A DNA stretch of 64,000 bases from Candidatus Tepidiaquacellales bacterium OLB4/UTCHB1. GTDB lineage: Bacteria; Bacteroidota; Ignavibacteria; Tepidaquicellales; Tepidaquicellaceae. Each line of letters opens with the position of its first letter. The first letter of the stretch is position 1. The stretch lies in assembly GCA_002050165.1 (NCBI GenBank), contig MWSW01000010.1, forward strand, positions 155,198 through 219,197, given 5' to 3'. The position numbers and the translations under genes were made by a program. Below are positions 26,622 through 35,384 of this stretch, piece after piece. Below the pieces are notes generated by a model, which was not told the DNA's origin, made no database searches, and saw only the letters and a list, made by a program, of their open reading frames with translations.

Positions 26622-26652
26622 CAAAATTATCGTTAACTCATGTTAATTTCAA
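26622..26652 (-). promoter_or_regulatory. Candidate promoter of the M50 protease-MFS operon
   Basis: On the minus strand TTG (26652-26650), 20 bases, then TAATTTTG (26629-26622), a perfect TAnnTTTG. The element ends 5 bases before the ATG at 26616. Confidence 0.45.
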
Positions 26653-26711
26653 TTTTCTTAATTGCACATACTTTTTCGCGATTCAAATACTAATGTGCCG
26701 GTGCTAATTAA

Positions 26712-26740
26712 TTGTAACTTTTATTAATGCGCGAATTTTG
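26712..26740 (+). promoter_or_regulatory. Candidate promoter of the CPBP protease-cdsA operon
   Basis: TTG (26712-26714), 18 bases, GAATTTTG (26733-26740), one mismatch from TAnnTTTG. The start codon TTG is 20 bases downstream. Confidence 0.3.
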
Positions 26741-26759
26741 AAATATTAAAAGAAAAAAT

Positions 26760-27689
26760 TTGGATGACAACTTAAAACGGATACATGCACCGCTTTCATC
26801 ATTTCACCCGTTGTTATTTGTAGCCCTGGTTCTACTTGTGATTTTTTTTCTGTATCAGATTGTCTCTGCCGTACTTGTAATTTCGTTTGTTGGCGTAGAA
26901 CTAAATTACGATAAGGAAAATATTGACACGATCAGAATTATCACAATGTTTGCGCAATTCATGTTTCTCTTGATTCCATCAGTTATCCTCACAATGCTGC
27001 GGGGAGATACGATGAAAAACGGATTTCGGTTAAATTATCCACCGGGTAAAATTTTATTTATTAGTATTGCCGGAATACTAATGTTACAACCGATAATGCA
27101 GGCTTATCTGGTAATTCAAAATAAAATTTTATTCTCTCTTCCGTTCGGGACTGAATATATTAAAATGTTAAAAGAATTCTTCGATACCCTGGAACAATCA
27201 ACCTTAAACTTGGTTTCTTCCGATAACATTCCGGAGCTAATATTGGTTGTCCTTGTAATTGCAGTAACTCCTGCGATATGCGAAGAAGGATTGTTCAGAG
27301 GGCTTGTTTTAAAAAACATGCTTCTGTTTTCCACACCTGCAAGAGCTGTGGCAACTACAGGTATAATATTTGCTATGTTCCACTTTCATCCGTTTAATCT
27401 GTTGCCCCTTATTCTTGTCGGGATATTTCTGACATATATAACTTATGTAAGCAATAGCATTTTCCCTGCGGTAATTTGCCACTTCATTAATAATTTACTT
27501 GCCGTGTTATCAGTGTTTTTCTACGGGAAGGAGAATTTCAATGATTTTAATATTCCGTTAAATGAAACACTTGCTCTCTCAGGTATCGGGGTCATTTGCG
27601 CTGTTTGTTTATACTTTCTTATGAAAATATTGTCAAGGGAACATCAAATGAGAAATACTAATTTACCGGAGAATATGAATGTCCAATAA
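26760..27689 (+). CDS. CPBP family (Abi/CAAX-like) intramembrane glutamic protease
   Basis: 309-residue protein with about eight membrane helices. The family motifs are complete: 'CEEGLFRGLV' with Glu175-Glu176 and Arg180, 'MFHFHPFN' with His208, and 'ICHFINNLLAV' with His241-Asn244. Bacterial members process prenylated or signal-type peptides or confer bacteriocin immunity; the role here is unknown. The start is TTG 26760, because the nearby ATG at 26764 is out of frame and the next in-frame Met is after the first helix. The 3' end overlaps cdsA by 11 bases. Confidence 0.88.
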   Translation: MDDNLKRIHAPLSSFHPLLFVALVLLVIFFLYQIVSAVLVISFVGVELNYDKENIDTIRIITMFAQFMFLLIPSVILTMLRGDTMKNGFRLNYPPGKILFISIAGILMLQPIMQAYLVIQNKILFSLPFGTEYIKMLKEFFDTLEQSTLNLVSSDNIPELILVVLVIAVTPAICEEGLFRGLVLKNMLLFSTPARAVATTGIIFAMFHFHPFNLLPLILVGIFLTYITYVSNSIFPAVICHFINNLLAVLSVFFYGKENFNDFNIPLNETLALSGIGVICAVCLYFLMKILSREHQMRNTNLPENMNVQ

Positions 27690-28470
27690 CTCAATCAGAA
27701 TTTTAACTGGGTTGGTAGGAATTCCTTTGCTTGTATTTATAATTGTCTCTGAGGGATTTTATTATCTCGGATTAACTTTAATAGTTTCTTTTTTTTGTCT
27801 TTGGGAATTTCATGAACTATTCGGTAAAAAAGGCTATGGATCAAGGAAAATCATAACGATTATATTATCAGTTTTAATTTTATTGGTATCATTTATGCTA
27901 CCATCATGGACAAAAATTTTATTTCTCGTTTCAGTATTTGTATTAATTTCAACTGAAATATTTTATAAAAACCGGAATCCGGTAAGTTTGTTTGTGTCAA
28001 TTTCCGGTTTACTGTATATCACCTTACCCTTTGTTCTGACATTTGAGTTAATAAATATGTACGATTTTAAACCAGTATTGTTGATTTTCATAATGGTCTG
28101 GTCGTGTGACACGTCCGCATATTTTTTCGGGAAGAAATTTGGCAAACACAAAGTCTCGGATATCAGTCCCCGAAAGACATGGGAGGGAAGCATCGCAGGA
28201 TTTGTTGTATCGGTTATCGCAGCATTAATATACCGGGAATTTTTTCCCGAATGGATTTCATTTTTTGATGCTATTATTATCGGGGTCATAGGTGGTATAT
28301 TCTCACAAATCGGTGATTTGTTTGAATCAATGCTGAAAAGATATTCGGGAGTAAAGGATTCATCTGAATTAATCCCCGGGCATGGAGGTTTTCTTGATAG
28401 GTTTGATAGTTTTATTTTTGTGGCAGTCCCGTTTTTTTTATACTTTGCATATATTAAACCTGAGATATGA
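27679..28470 (+). CDS. cdsA: Phosphatidate cytidylyltransferase (CDP-diglyceride synthase)
   Basis: Makes CDP-diacylglycerol, the substrate for the PssA and PgsA enzymes also in this window. 263 residues, multi-helix. The C-terminal signature is present as 'SPRKTWEGSIAGFV' and 'QIGDLFESMLKRYSGVKDSS...PGHGGFLDRFDS' (the CDS signature S-x-[LIVMF]-K-R-x4-K-D-x-[GSA]-x2-[LIF]-[PGS]-x-H-G-G-[LIVMF]-x-D-R). Translationally coupled to the CPBP protease upstream. Confidence 0.95.
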   Translation: MSNNSIRILTGLVGIPLLVFIIVSEGFYYLGLTLIVSFFCLWEFHELFGKKGYGSRKIITIILSVLILLVSFMLPSWTKILFLVSVFVLISTEIFYKNRNPVSLFVSISGLLYITLPFVLTFELINMYDFKPVLLIFIMVWSCDTSAYFFGKKFGKHKVSDISPRKTWEGSIAGFVVSVIAALIYREFFPEWISFFDAIIIGVIGGIFSQIGDLFESMLKRYSGVKDSSELIPGHGGFLDRFDSFIFVAVPFFLYFAYIKPEI

Positions 28471-28496
28471 CAGGTTTATCATAAATGTGATTTAAC

Positions 28497-28526
28497 TTGA
28501 CAAGAATTTTATAGTTTTTAAATTTG
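28497..28526 (+). promoter_or_regulatory. Bacteroidota-type promoter of the 28.5-30.9 kb operon
   Basis: TTG (28497-28499), exactly 19 bases, TAAATTTG (28519-28526): a perfect match to TTG-N19-TAnnTTTG. The start codon follows 28 bases later. Confidence 0.6.
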
Positions 28527-28554
28527 TAGTCAGCAGTGAAATTATTTAAACTGA

Positions 28555-29073
28555 ATGCCAAGGAAAAAGAAATATAAAGTAGAAGAAACAGTTTCCCGGA
28601 AAAAGTCTGCCAGGAAAAACATAACCTCAGATGAAGATTTCGATCTTACGAATTTTTCGTTAGCAAATGATAATTATATTGAAGAAGATTTAATCGGTGA
28701 GATTGATGAGGAAGACGAAGAACAGGAAGTGATGAGCCACATAAGGGAATACGAAAAGGAACATAAATCAAAACTTGTAAACATTTATAAAAAAATCGGA
28801 AAACCAAAATTCAAAGCGGTTGCAAATTTCAAAGATGATAAAGCTCTCAAAGCGGAATATGAAAAATTCATAATCCTGTTGGACAAACATAACATCGTCG
28901 TTCATTTTAAAAACGAATATCCCGTCAGTGAAAAATACAGGTTCATAATTGATGAAGTATTTAATCAGGACGTGGAAGATACACAGAATACAAAGATTCA
29001 TATTAATTTTGTTTATGAAGATTTTCATCCCGAAATGGATTTTGATGGTGAAGACGATGATGAATTCTATTAA
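28555..29073 (+). CDS. Acidic hypothetical protein
   Basis: 172 residues, unrecognised. A basic N-terminus ('MPRKKKYK', 'RKKSARK') gives way to a strongly acidic stretch at about 60-80 ('EIDEEDEEQEV'). A probable globular middle (85-160) of mixed helix and strand includes 'FKDDKALKAEYEKFIILLDKHNI' in part and 'YPVSEKYRFIIDEVF', and the tail is acidic ('DGEDDDEFY'). No signal peptide or membrane helix. It is first in an operon with a redoxin (8-base gap), gpmA and a HAD phosphatase, behind a perfect promoter. The middle part may be conserved among relatives; I cannot assign function. Confidence 0.75.
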   Translation: MPRKKKYKVEETVSRKKSARKNITSDEDFDLTNFSLANDNYIEEDLIGEIDEEDEEQEVMSHIREYEKEHKSKLVNIYKKIGKPKFKAVANFKDDKALKAEYEKFIILLDKHNIVVHFKNEYPVSEKYRFIIDEVFNQDVEDTQNTKIHINFVYEDFHPEMDFDGEDDDEFY

Positions 29074-29081
29074 TTATCAAA

Positions 29082-29633
29082 ATGGCTCTTAAATACAGTA
29101 ACGAATTAAATCCCGGCTCTGAAATAATACATTTTGAATTGAAAGGAACGGATGGTGATTTGCACAGTCCGGAGAAATATGCTGACAAGGAAATTATTGT
29201 GATAATCTTTATGTGTAACCACTGTCCTTACGTAAAAGCAATTACCGGCAGACTAGTTAAGTTACACTCGGATTACAAAGATAGAGGTGTTCAGTTAATT
29301 GGTATCAATCCGAATGATCCTGTGCAATATCCTGAAGATTCTTTTGATGAGATGATTAAATTTTCTATTGAAAGGGGATTGAAGTTTCCGTATCTGACTG
29401 ATCACACACAGGAAGTTGCACATAACTATTATGCAGCTTGCACTCCGGATATTTATGTTTTCGACAGAGAGCGAAAGCTCCGGTATCACGGCAGATTAGA
29501 TGATAACTGGCAGGATGAAGATAAAGTAACTTCAAGCGATCTTCAAAAAGCGATTGACTTACTACTTGAAAAACGGGCAATAGATTTTCAGCAAATTCCT
29601 TCTATGGGTTGCTCAATAAAATGGAAAAATTAA
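29082..29633 (+). CDS. Thioredoxin-fold redoxin (AhpC/TSA-like)
   Basis: 183-residue cytosolic redoxin without signal peptide. The active site is 'MCNHCPYVKA' (Cys45 and Cys48, a CxxC followed by Pro). This places it in the group of redoxin-domain proteins often called 'thioredoxin family protein' with 'FxCNHCPYV'. Further motifs are 'IGINPNDPVQYPEDSF' and 'ACTPDIYVFDRERKLRYHGRLDD', which includes the cis-Pro region 'CTPD'. Probably a thiol peroxidase or disulfide reductase; the substrate is unknown. It lies 6 bases before gpmA. Confidence 0.85.
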   Translation: MALKYSNELNPGSEIIHFELKGTDGDLHSPEKYADKEIIVIIFMCNHCPYVKAITGRLVKLHSDYKDRGVQLIGINPNDPVQYPEDSFDEMIKFSIERGLKFPYLTDHTQEVAHNYYAACTPDIYVFDRERKLRYHGRLDDNWQDEDKVTSSDLQKAIDLLLEKRAIDFQQIPSMGCSIKWKN

Positions 29634-29639
29634 CCTATC

Positions 29640-30245
29640 ATGCCAAATTTAGTAATCGTCCGTCATGGACAATCAAAATGGAATCTTGAAAATAAATTCA
29701 CCGGATGGATTGACATAGATCTCTCTGAGCAGGGGATTGCCGAAGCCCATAATGCAGGTGAAAAGCTAAAGAATTTTAAATTTGATCTTGCGTTTACTTC
29801 TGATCTAATCAGAGCGCAACGTACGCTTGATATTATTCTGGAAGATATCGGCCAGAAAGAAATTCCGGTTGAAAAAAATATTGCCCTTAACGAAAGGATG
29901 TACGGTGATTTACAAGGTTTAAATAAAGATGATACAAGAAAAAAATTTGGTGATGAACAGGTGAAAATCTGGCGACGCAGTTACGATGTCCCGCCACCAA
30001 ACGGTGAAAGTCTGAAAGATACCGCTGACCGCGTGTTGCCGTATTATCACGAAAAAATTGAACCCGAATTAAAAAAAGGTAAAGACATTTTGATTTCCGC
30101 CCACGGGAATAGCCTGCGGGCGCTGATTATGTATCTTGAGAAACTTACCCCGCAACAGATTCTCGAAACTGAAATCCCTACAGGTACACCTAAATTGTAC
30201 AAGCTTGATTCCGAGCTTAACGTCGTCGAGACCAATTATATCTGA
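29640..30245 (+). CDS. gpmA: 2,3-bisphosphoglycerate-dependent phosphoglycerate mutase (short form)
   Basis: Interconverts 3- and 2-phosphoglycerate through a phosphohistidine. The motif 'VRHGQSKWN' carries the catalytic His9. '[13 protein letters not shown]', '[10 protein letters not shown]', '[12 protein letters not shown]' and '[11 protein letters not shown]' (second His) are all dPGM-specific. At 201 residues it is shorter than E. coli GpmA (250), like the compact dPGMs of other FCB bacteria. The stop shares one base with the next start (TGATG). Confidence 0.93.
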   Translation: MPNLVIVRHGQSKWNLENKFTGWIDIDLSEQGIAEAHNAGEKLKNFKFDLAFTSDLIRAQRTLDIILEDIGQKEIPVEKNIALNERMYGDLQGLNKDDTRKKFGDEQVKIWRRSYDVPPPNGESLKDTADRVLPYYHEKIEPELKKGKDILISAHGNSLRALIMYLEKLTPQQILETEIPTGTPKLYKLDSELNVVETNYI

Positions 30246-30874
30246 TGTTCAGAAATATAATATTTGATCTGGGAAATGTATTTCTGTTTTTTGATCACGG
30301 TAAGTTTTACAGGAATTTCTCTTCATTGGAAAATTCATTCACTGCAGATGAACTTTGGAAGTTTGTAACATCAAAAAGAATTGACTATAAGCTTTCGCTC
30401 GGCGAGTTCACTCCTCAACAAGCATTTCAATCTATTAAAAATGAATTTAAAGTTAAAACAGGATTTCGAAAATTCTGTCAGTTGTACGGTGATATTTTTA
30501 CTCCAAACAACCGAATGATCCAATTCTTTGAAAGAAGTTTATTCCGCAACGACCACAAATTCTTTCTTTTATCCAATACTGATGCAATCCATTTTAATTA
30601 CATCAAAAAGAACTTTCCTATTATAATGAAAATTAAATACAGAGTTCTATCGTTCGAGATTGGAATGCTCAAACCTGATGTAGAAATTTATAAATATCTT
30701 CTCATTAAATACCGGATTGATCCCAAAGAAACAATTTTCATTGATGATATTCACGAAAATATTGTTGTTGCCGAAACGACAGGAATAACGGGTATTCAAT
30801 ACACCTCTCATAGCTCGTTTAAAGATAAATATCTTGCATTGCAAAAAAGCCCTCATAACAGTATGAGGGCTTGA
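30245..30874 (+). CDS. HAD-IA family phosphatase
   Basis: 209 residues. Motif I is 'IIFDLGNVFLFF' (Asp8; the second Asp of DxD is replaced by Gly-Asn as in many YihX/GpmB-type 'DLGNV' HADs). Motif II is 'FFLLSNTDAIH', Lys is in 'GMLKPDVEIY' and motif IV is 'FIDDIHENI'. This fits the alpha-D-glucose-1-phosphatase/YihX-like subgroup; the substrate is not certain. It closes the operon with gpmA. Its last codons contain the terminator hairpin of the convergent sod gene. Confidence 0.85.
   Translation: MFRNIIFDLGNVFLFFDHGKFYRNFSSLENSFTADELWKFVTSKRIDYKLSLGEFTPQQAFQSIKNEFKVKTGFRKFCQLYGDIFTPNNRMIQFFERSLFRNDHKFFLLSNTDAIHFNYIKKNFPIIMKIKYRVLSFEIGMLKPDVEIYKYLLIKYRIDPKETIFIDDIHENIVVAETTGITGIQYTSHSSFKDKYLALQKSPHNSMRA
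30843..30870 (-). terminator. Rho-independent terminator of the superoxide dismutase gene, inside the HAD reading frame
   Basis: Stem GCCCTCATA (30849-30857) / TATGAGGGC (30862-30870) with loop ACAG. On the minus strand a run of six T follows (30848-30843). On the plus strand there is no T run, so it primarily serves the sod gene while coding for the last residues of the HAD protein. Confidence 0.75.
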
Positions 30875-30900
30875 TAGTAAACAACTAACGTATTTTACGT

Positions 30901-31515
30901 TTAAGCTGATTTAGCATCGTTGTAACGCTTTGAAACAGCATCCCAGTCAATAACATTAAAAAATGCTGAGATGTAATCCGGACGTTTGTTTTGGTATTTC
31001 AGATAATACGCATGCTCCCACACGTCAACTCCGAGTATTGGAGTTCCTTTTATATCTGCAACATCCATTAACGGGTTATCCTGATTAGGTGTTGAACAAA
31101 CTGCAAGGTTACCATTGCCGTCAACAATGAGCCATGCCCACCCTGAACCGAATCGGTTCGCTCCGGCGCTTGAAAATTCTTCTTTGAATTTTTCAAATGA
31201 ACCGAATTTAGCATTGATTGCGTCCAATAGTTCACCTGATGGTGTGCCACCTTTACCGGGAGCCATTACTGACCAGAAAAATGAATGGTTCCAATGCCCT
31301 CCACCGTTGTTGCGTACAGCAGCAGGATAACTTGAAATATTTTTCATGAGGTCTTCAAGGGACTTATCAGCTAAGTCGCTCCCTTCAATAGCAGCGTTTA
31401 ATTTGTCAACATAAGCTTTGTGATGCCTGTCGTGGTGGATCTCCATAGTCAATGCATCTATGTGAGGTTCCAATGCGTCTTTCGCGTAAGGTAATTCAGG
31501 TAATGTGAATGCCAT
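30901..31515 (-). CDS. Superoxide dismutase, Fe/Mn family (probably Mn)
   Basis: Removes superoxide. 204 residues with all four metal ligands: His27 ('EIHHDRHH'), His77 ('[10 protein letters not shown]'), Asp164 and His168 ('[11 protein letters not shown]'). Gln145 in 'TPNQDNPLM' and the Gly-rich '[10 protein letters not shown]' favour Mn or cambialistic use. No signal peptide, so cytosolic. A single-gene unit with its own terminator and a candidate promoter at 31539-31569. Confidence 0.96.
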   Translation of the reverse strand: MAFTLPELPYAKDALEPHIDALTMEIHHDRHHKAYVDKLNAAIEGSDLADKSLEDLMKNISSYPAAVRNNGGGHWNHSFFWSVMAPGKGGTPSGELLDAINAKFGSFEKFKEEFSSAGANRFGSGWAWLIVDGNGNLAVCSTPNQDNPLMDVADIKGTPILGVDVWEHAYYLKYQNKRPDYISAFFNVIDWDAVSKRYNDAKSA

Positions 31516-31538
31516 TTGAATATTAATTTAGTTAAAGA

Positions 31539-31569
31539 AAAAATTATAAGTATGGATTTTAATCGTCAA
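31539..31569 (-). promoter_or_regulatory. Candidate promoter of the superoxide dismutase gene
   Basis: On the minus strand TTG (31569-31567), 20 bases, TAATTTTT (31546-31539), one mismatch from TAnnTTTG. It lies 23 bases before the ATG and overlaps the end of the upstream gene. Confidence 0.35.
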
Positions 31570-32302
31570 AAAATACTGACAATTTAACTTCTACTCCGTA
31601 ATTATTTGCGCGAGTAACCATTTGTTCCGGATCATCGTTTGTAAATGTTACCGGATTGAGTACCCTGTTTACGTCTTTGAAATCCGATTCATTTATCATG
31701 AACTGATAGTAGGGCTTGATCATAATTTCAAAACTGCTTAGCCCAGGGTTAATGTTAACCTGCGCAAAAGGTGTAAGACCAAAAATCATATTTGAAATAG
31801 GATTTGGTACGTAATCATCGGTACTTTCATAACTTGGTTTGGATTGGTCAAGTGGGTAAACACGGGTTTTAGTTCCAACTGATCCGATGTCAACGCTTGC
31901 TCCGATTATTGTTTTAATTGAATTAGAGGATAAAACAATTACCCCGCCACTCAGATTGACAGAATTCATAGAAACAGCGAGATCCCGCCGGAAGTTTGTA
32001 TCGTTTACGACTCCTTCAGCAAATACATCACCGGTTTTTCTAATGTATGTGAGATCGAACATCGCGATATCATTGAGTATTACCCCGGCAGTTACCGTAA
32101 ATCCGCCAAGTGAATTAAATTCCTCCATATTTTTCGTGAGAATTGTTCTTGTATCGTTGTATCTTCCTGTAACAAAATTTAGACCATCAAGATTCGGTTT
32201 CGTTATATTATATCCACCGGCGAGAAAGAAATTTGCTTTTTGGGGCATCGCATCGGATATGAAAAATAAGGAGATAAAAAGAAAAGCTAAAATCTTTTTC
32301 AT
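31559..32302 (-). CDS. Predicted outer-membrane beta-barrel protein
   Basis: 247 residues with a signal peptide ('MKKILAFLFISLFFISDAMPQ', cleavage near residue 21). Alternating hydrophobic/polar strands typical of a small barrel follow ('FFLAGGYNIT', 'FTVTAGVILN', 'MFDLTYIRKTGDVF', ending 'GVEVKLSVFF' with an aromatic near the C-terminus). No named family recognised. Translationally coupled by ATGA to the small membrane protein gene upstream. Confidence 0.7.
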   Translation of the reverse strand: MKKILAFLFISLFFISDAMPQKANFFLAGGYNITKPNLDGLNFVTGRYNDTRTILTKNMEEFNSLGGFTVTAGVILNDIAMFDLTYIRKTGDVFAEGVVNDTNFRRDLAVSMNSVNLSGGVIVLSSNSIKTIIGASVDIGSVGTKTRVYPLDQSKPSYESTDDYVPNPISNMIFGLTPFAQVNINPGLSSFEIMIKPYYQFMINESDFKDVNRVLNPVTFTNDDPEQMVTRANNYGVEVKLSVFFDD

Positions 32303-32505
32303 TTTTTATTTTTTGGTTTGATAATGTAGCTTTGAACAAGGTTGCCCAAGACTAAACCTGCAAATCCGCCGTACGCTGACATAAAGTATGCATTTGACTG
32401 CAATGGACACGTGCCAGACTTGCAACCGATAAATGTGTAGTACAAAAATCCACTTAAAGTGCCGATTAAAATCCCTACAATAGAGATTAATGCTGTTTTT
32501 TTCAT
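32299..32505 (-). CDS. Small two-helix membrane protein (DUF6132-like)
   Basis: 68 residues with two hydrophobic helices (about 6-26 and 42-62). Between them lies the Cys-containing loop 'IGCKSGTCPLQSN', the hallmark of a small Bacteroidota family that I recall as DUF6132. Function unknown; the two cysteines may bind metal or form a disulfide. ATGA overlaps on both sides (uvrA stop upstream, barrel gene downstream) put it in the middle of a three-gene operon. Confidence 0.72.
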   Translation of the reverse strand: MKKTALISIVGILIGTLSGFLYYTFIGCKSGTCPLQSNAYFMSAYGGFAGLVLGNLVQSYIIKPKNKK

Positions 32506-35384
32506 TTCACTACTTTTTTTAAAAAATTTCCGGTATATGAATTCTTAACCTTTGCGACGTCCTCCGGAGTTCCGCAAGCTACTATCTCTCCACCTTTATC
32601 ACCACTTTCGGGACCAAGATCTATTATCCAATCTGCACATTTAATAACATCAAGGTTATGTTCAATAACAATAACAGAATGACCTTTATTAATCAATTCA
32701 TTAAAACATTTTAATAACTTTGATATGTCATGAAAATGTAATCCGGTCGTGGGTTCATCGAATATAAATAGCGAGTTACTCCCCTTTTCTCTGAACGTAA
32801 GATGATAGGCGAGTTTAACCCGTTGCGATTCACCGCCGCTGAGAGTAGAGCCTGATTGTCCAAGACGAATGTAACCTAATCCGACATCTTCGAGCACTTT
32901 AAGCTTATTTATGACCTTTGGATGTGATTTGAAGAAATTAATAGCTTCGGTCACAGTCATATTTAAAACATCATTAATATTCTTTGAGATTCCATTATTT
33001 CCTTTCAGTCTTACCGCCAGAGCATCAGTTTTGTATCTTTTCCCTTTACAAACTTCACATTCAAGGGAAATATCAGCCATGAATTGCATTTCAACTCTTA
33101 TAGTACCGGTACCTTCGCAAGTTTCGCATCTCCCGCCCGGAATATTGAATGAAAAGTATCCGGTTGAAAATCCCATTTTTCGGGCATCATTAGTTTGGGC
33201 AAATGCGTCTCGAATTGCATCAAATGCCTTAATGTACGTAACTGGATTACTCCTTGCTGACCGCCCGATCGGATCCTGATCAACTAGTTCTACCGAATCG
33301 AAAACTTTAAATCCTTCAATGTGATCGTGGTCCCCAATCTTTTCATTGTAATACCCGTCAATTAATTTTTTTAAACCACCATAGAGAACATCGTTAATCA
33401 ATGTTGATTTACCTGAACCACTTACACCTGTTACGCAAACAAATTTTTTAACGGGAATTTTTACATCAATAGATTTCAGATTGTTCTCACGAGCTCCTTT
33501 GATCAACAGGTAACCGGTTTTATTGTCTATCTTTCGCCGAACCCCGGGTACATCAATACGGAGTTTCCTGCTCAGGTATTTTCCTGTTTTTGAACTGCTG
33601 TCCTTTTTAAGTTTGTCATATTCACCACTGAATACAATCTCCCCGCCGTTTTCACCCGCATTCGGTCCGATATCGAAAATGTAATCGGAAGCTTCCATCA
33701 TATCGCTATCGTGTTCAACGACTAAAACGGAATTTCCAAGATCACGCAGGGAATTCATGATATTAATTAATCGCTTGTTGTCCCTTGGGTGAAGCCCGAT
33801 TGATGGTTCATCGAGAACATAGATTGAGCCTACAAGTGACGACCCAAGCGAAGTTGATAAATTAATCCGTTGTGATTCACCGCCGGATAGTGAATTCGAA
33901 AGCCTGTCGAGGGTGAGGTAATCCAGTCCGACCTCATTAAGATATTTAAGTCGGGAAATAATTTCTTCAAGTATCCTTCCGGAAATTGCAAGCTCCGTCT
34001 TTGTAAGTTCAAGCTCAAGGAAAAATTTGTATGCTTCTCCAATATTAAGTCGAACAATATCGAAAATTGAATTTCCTTTGATTTTGATATACAAAGCATC
34101 TTTCCTGAGCCTCGAACCTTTGCAGACAGAGCACATTGTATATGCTTTATATCTGTTTAATAAGATGCGATAGTGAATTTTATAAACAGCTTCTTTTTCA
34201 ATCATCCGGAAGAATTTTTTAAGCCCGATGTAATGTTTTCCGCCATTCATTACAAAATTGAGTTCTTCCGGTGTGAGGTTTTTATAAGGTTTATGTACAT
34301 CAACATTGAATTCGTGAGCTTCACGCAATAAATCAGATAAATGTTTAGCATGCTTTGGTGTGGTGAAAGGCGCAATAGCTGCATTAATAAGTGACCTTGT
34401 TTTATCGGGTATAACCAAATTGAAATCAATATCCATTGTATTCCCGAATCCCTGACATTTTTCACATGCGCCAAAAGGGTTATTGAACGAAAACATTCTC
34501 GGTTCAGGCTCGATAAACTTCATCCCGTCAGCTTCGAGAAAATGGTTGAAATGCAAATCTTCCGTTCCACCATCCATATCCCTGATTGAAACGTAACCTT
34601 CACTCTCGCGATACGCCATTTCAATTGAATCGTGCAATCGTGAAATAACTTCCTGATCGTTTGCATCATATCTGAACCTATCAATTACAATCCCGAAAAA
34701 TCCTTTTTTCCTTTTTTTATTCAGAGCATTTAAGATATCATCATCACTGTAATCGTTCAGGTCTAGTATTTTATCGTTCACTATGACTCGATAAAAACCC
34801 TTTGAACGGAGATCAGGCAATTTCATTTTTACAGAATCAATCGTGTGGTATTTGAATTCATAGTAAACGATAAGCCGTGGCGAGACATTTGAAAATAAAT
34901 CCGAAAGCGATTTCACAATTGACGCCGGCGAATCTTTTTTAACTTCAATACCGGATACCGGTGAAAACGTTCTTCCGATGCGGGCAAAGAGTAGCCGGAG
35001 ATAGTCGTAAATTTCTGTTGATGTTCCGATAGTTGAACGGGGATTACGGGTTTTTGTCTTTTGTTCGATCGCCATTGAAGGTGCAAGTCCTGAAATTGAA
35101 TCTACATCTGGCTTGTTCATTCGTTCTAGGAATTGTCTGGCATAGGACGAAAGCGATTCAACATATCTTCGCTGTCCTTCCGCATAGATGGTATCGAATA
35201 CTATTGAAGATTTCCCCGATCCGCTTACACCGGTAAATACTACAAGTTTATTCTTCGGAATGATGAGGTTAATATTTTTCAGGTTGTGAACTCTTACACC
35301 TTTCAATATGATGCTTTTCTTCGGATCGTCCGGTATAACCAACCCGTTTGTTTTAGCTCTCTTTTTAACTGCCAAACTTTGCAT
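32502..35384 (-). CDS. uvrA: Excinuclease ABC subunit A, paralogue 1
   Basis: ATPase that finds DNA damage for nucleotide excision repair. 960 residues. First Walker A 'GVSGSGKS' at 52-59, followed by '[23 protein letters not shown]'-type sequence; ABC signatures 'NSLSGGESQRINL' and 'STLSGGESQRVKL'; second Walker A 'GVSGSGKST' at about residue 650. The UvrB-binding insert is present ('FARIGRTFSPVSG', 'ILDLNDY'). The C-terminal zinc finger is intact ('CETC'...'CEVC'), but in the first half only the 'CEKC' pair after 'FSFNNPFGA' is seen and the CxxC expected about 20 residues earlier is missing. A second, different uvrA follows upstream at 35694. Confidence 0.95.
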   Translation of the reverse strand: MQSLAVKKRAKTNGLVIPDDPKKSIILKGVRVHNLKNINLIIPKNKLVVFTGVSGSGKSSIVFDTIYAEGQRRYVESLSSYARQFLERMNKPDVDSISGLAPSMAIEQKTKTRNPRSTIGTSTEIYDYLRLLFARIGRTFSPVSGIEVKKDSPASIVKSLSDLFSNVSPRLIVYYEFKYHTIDSVKMKLPDLRSKGFYRVIVNDKILDLNDYSDDDILNALNKKRKKGFFGIVIDRFRYDANDQEVISRLHDSIEMAYRESEGYVSIRDMDGGTEDLHFNHFLEADGMKFIEPEPRMFSFNNPFGACEKCQGFGNTMDIDFNLVIPDKTRSLINAAIAPFTTPKHAKHLSDLLREAHEFNVDVHKPYKNLTPEELNFVMNGGKHYIGLKKFFRMIEKEAVYKIHYRILLNRYKAYTMCSVCKGSRLRKDALYIKIKGNSIFDIVRLNIGEAYKFFLELELTKTELAISGRILEEIISRLKYLNEVGLDYLTLDRLSNSLSGGESQRINLSTSLGSSLVGSIYVLDEPSIGLHPRDNKRLINIMNSLRDLGNSVLVVEHDSDMMEASDYIFDIGPNAGENGGEIVFSGEYDKLKKDSSSKTGKYLSRKLRIDVPGVRRKIDNKTGYLLIKGARENNLKSIDVKIPVKKFVCVTGVSGSGKSTLINDVLYGGLKKLIDGYYNEKIGDHDHIEGFKVFDSVELVDQDPIGRSARSNPVTYIKAFDAIRDAFAQTNDARKMGFSTGYFSFNIPGGRCETCEGTGTIRVEMQFMADISLECEVCKGKRYKTDALAVRLKGNNGISKNINDVLNMTVTEAINFFKSHPKVINKLKVLEDVGLGYIRLGQSGSTLSGGESQRVKLAYHLTFREKGSNSLFIFDEPTTGLHFHDISKLLKCFNELINKGHSVIVIEHNLDVIKCADWIIDLGPESGDKGGEIVACGTPEDVAKVKNSYTGNFLKKVVK

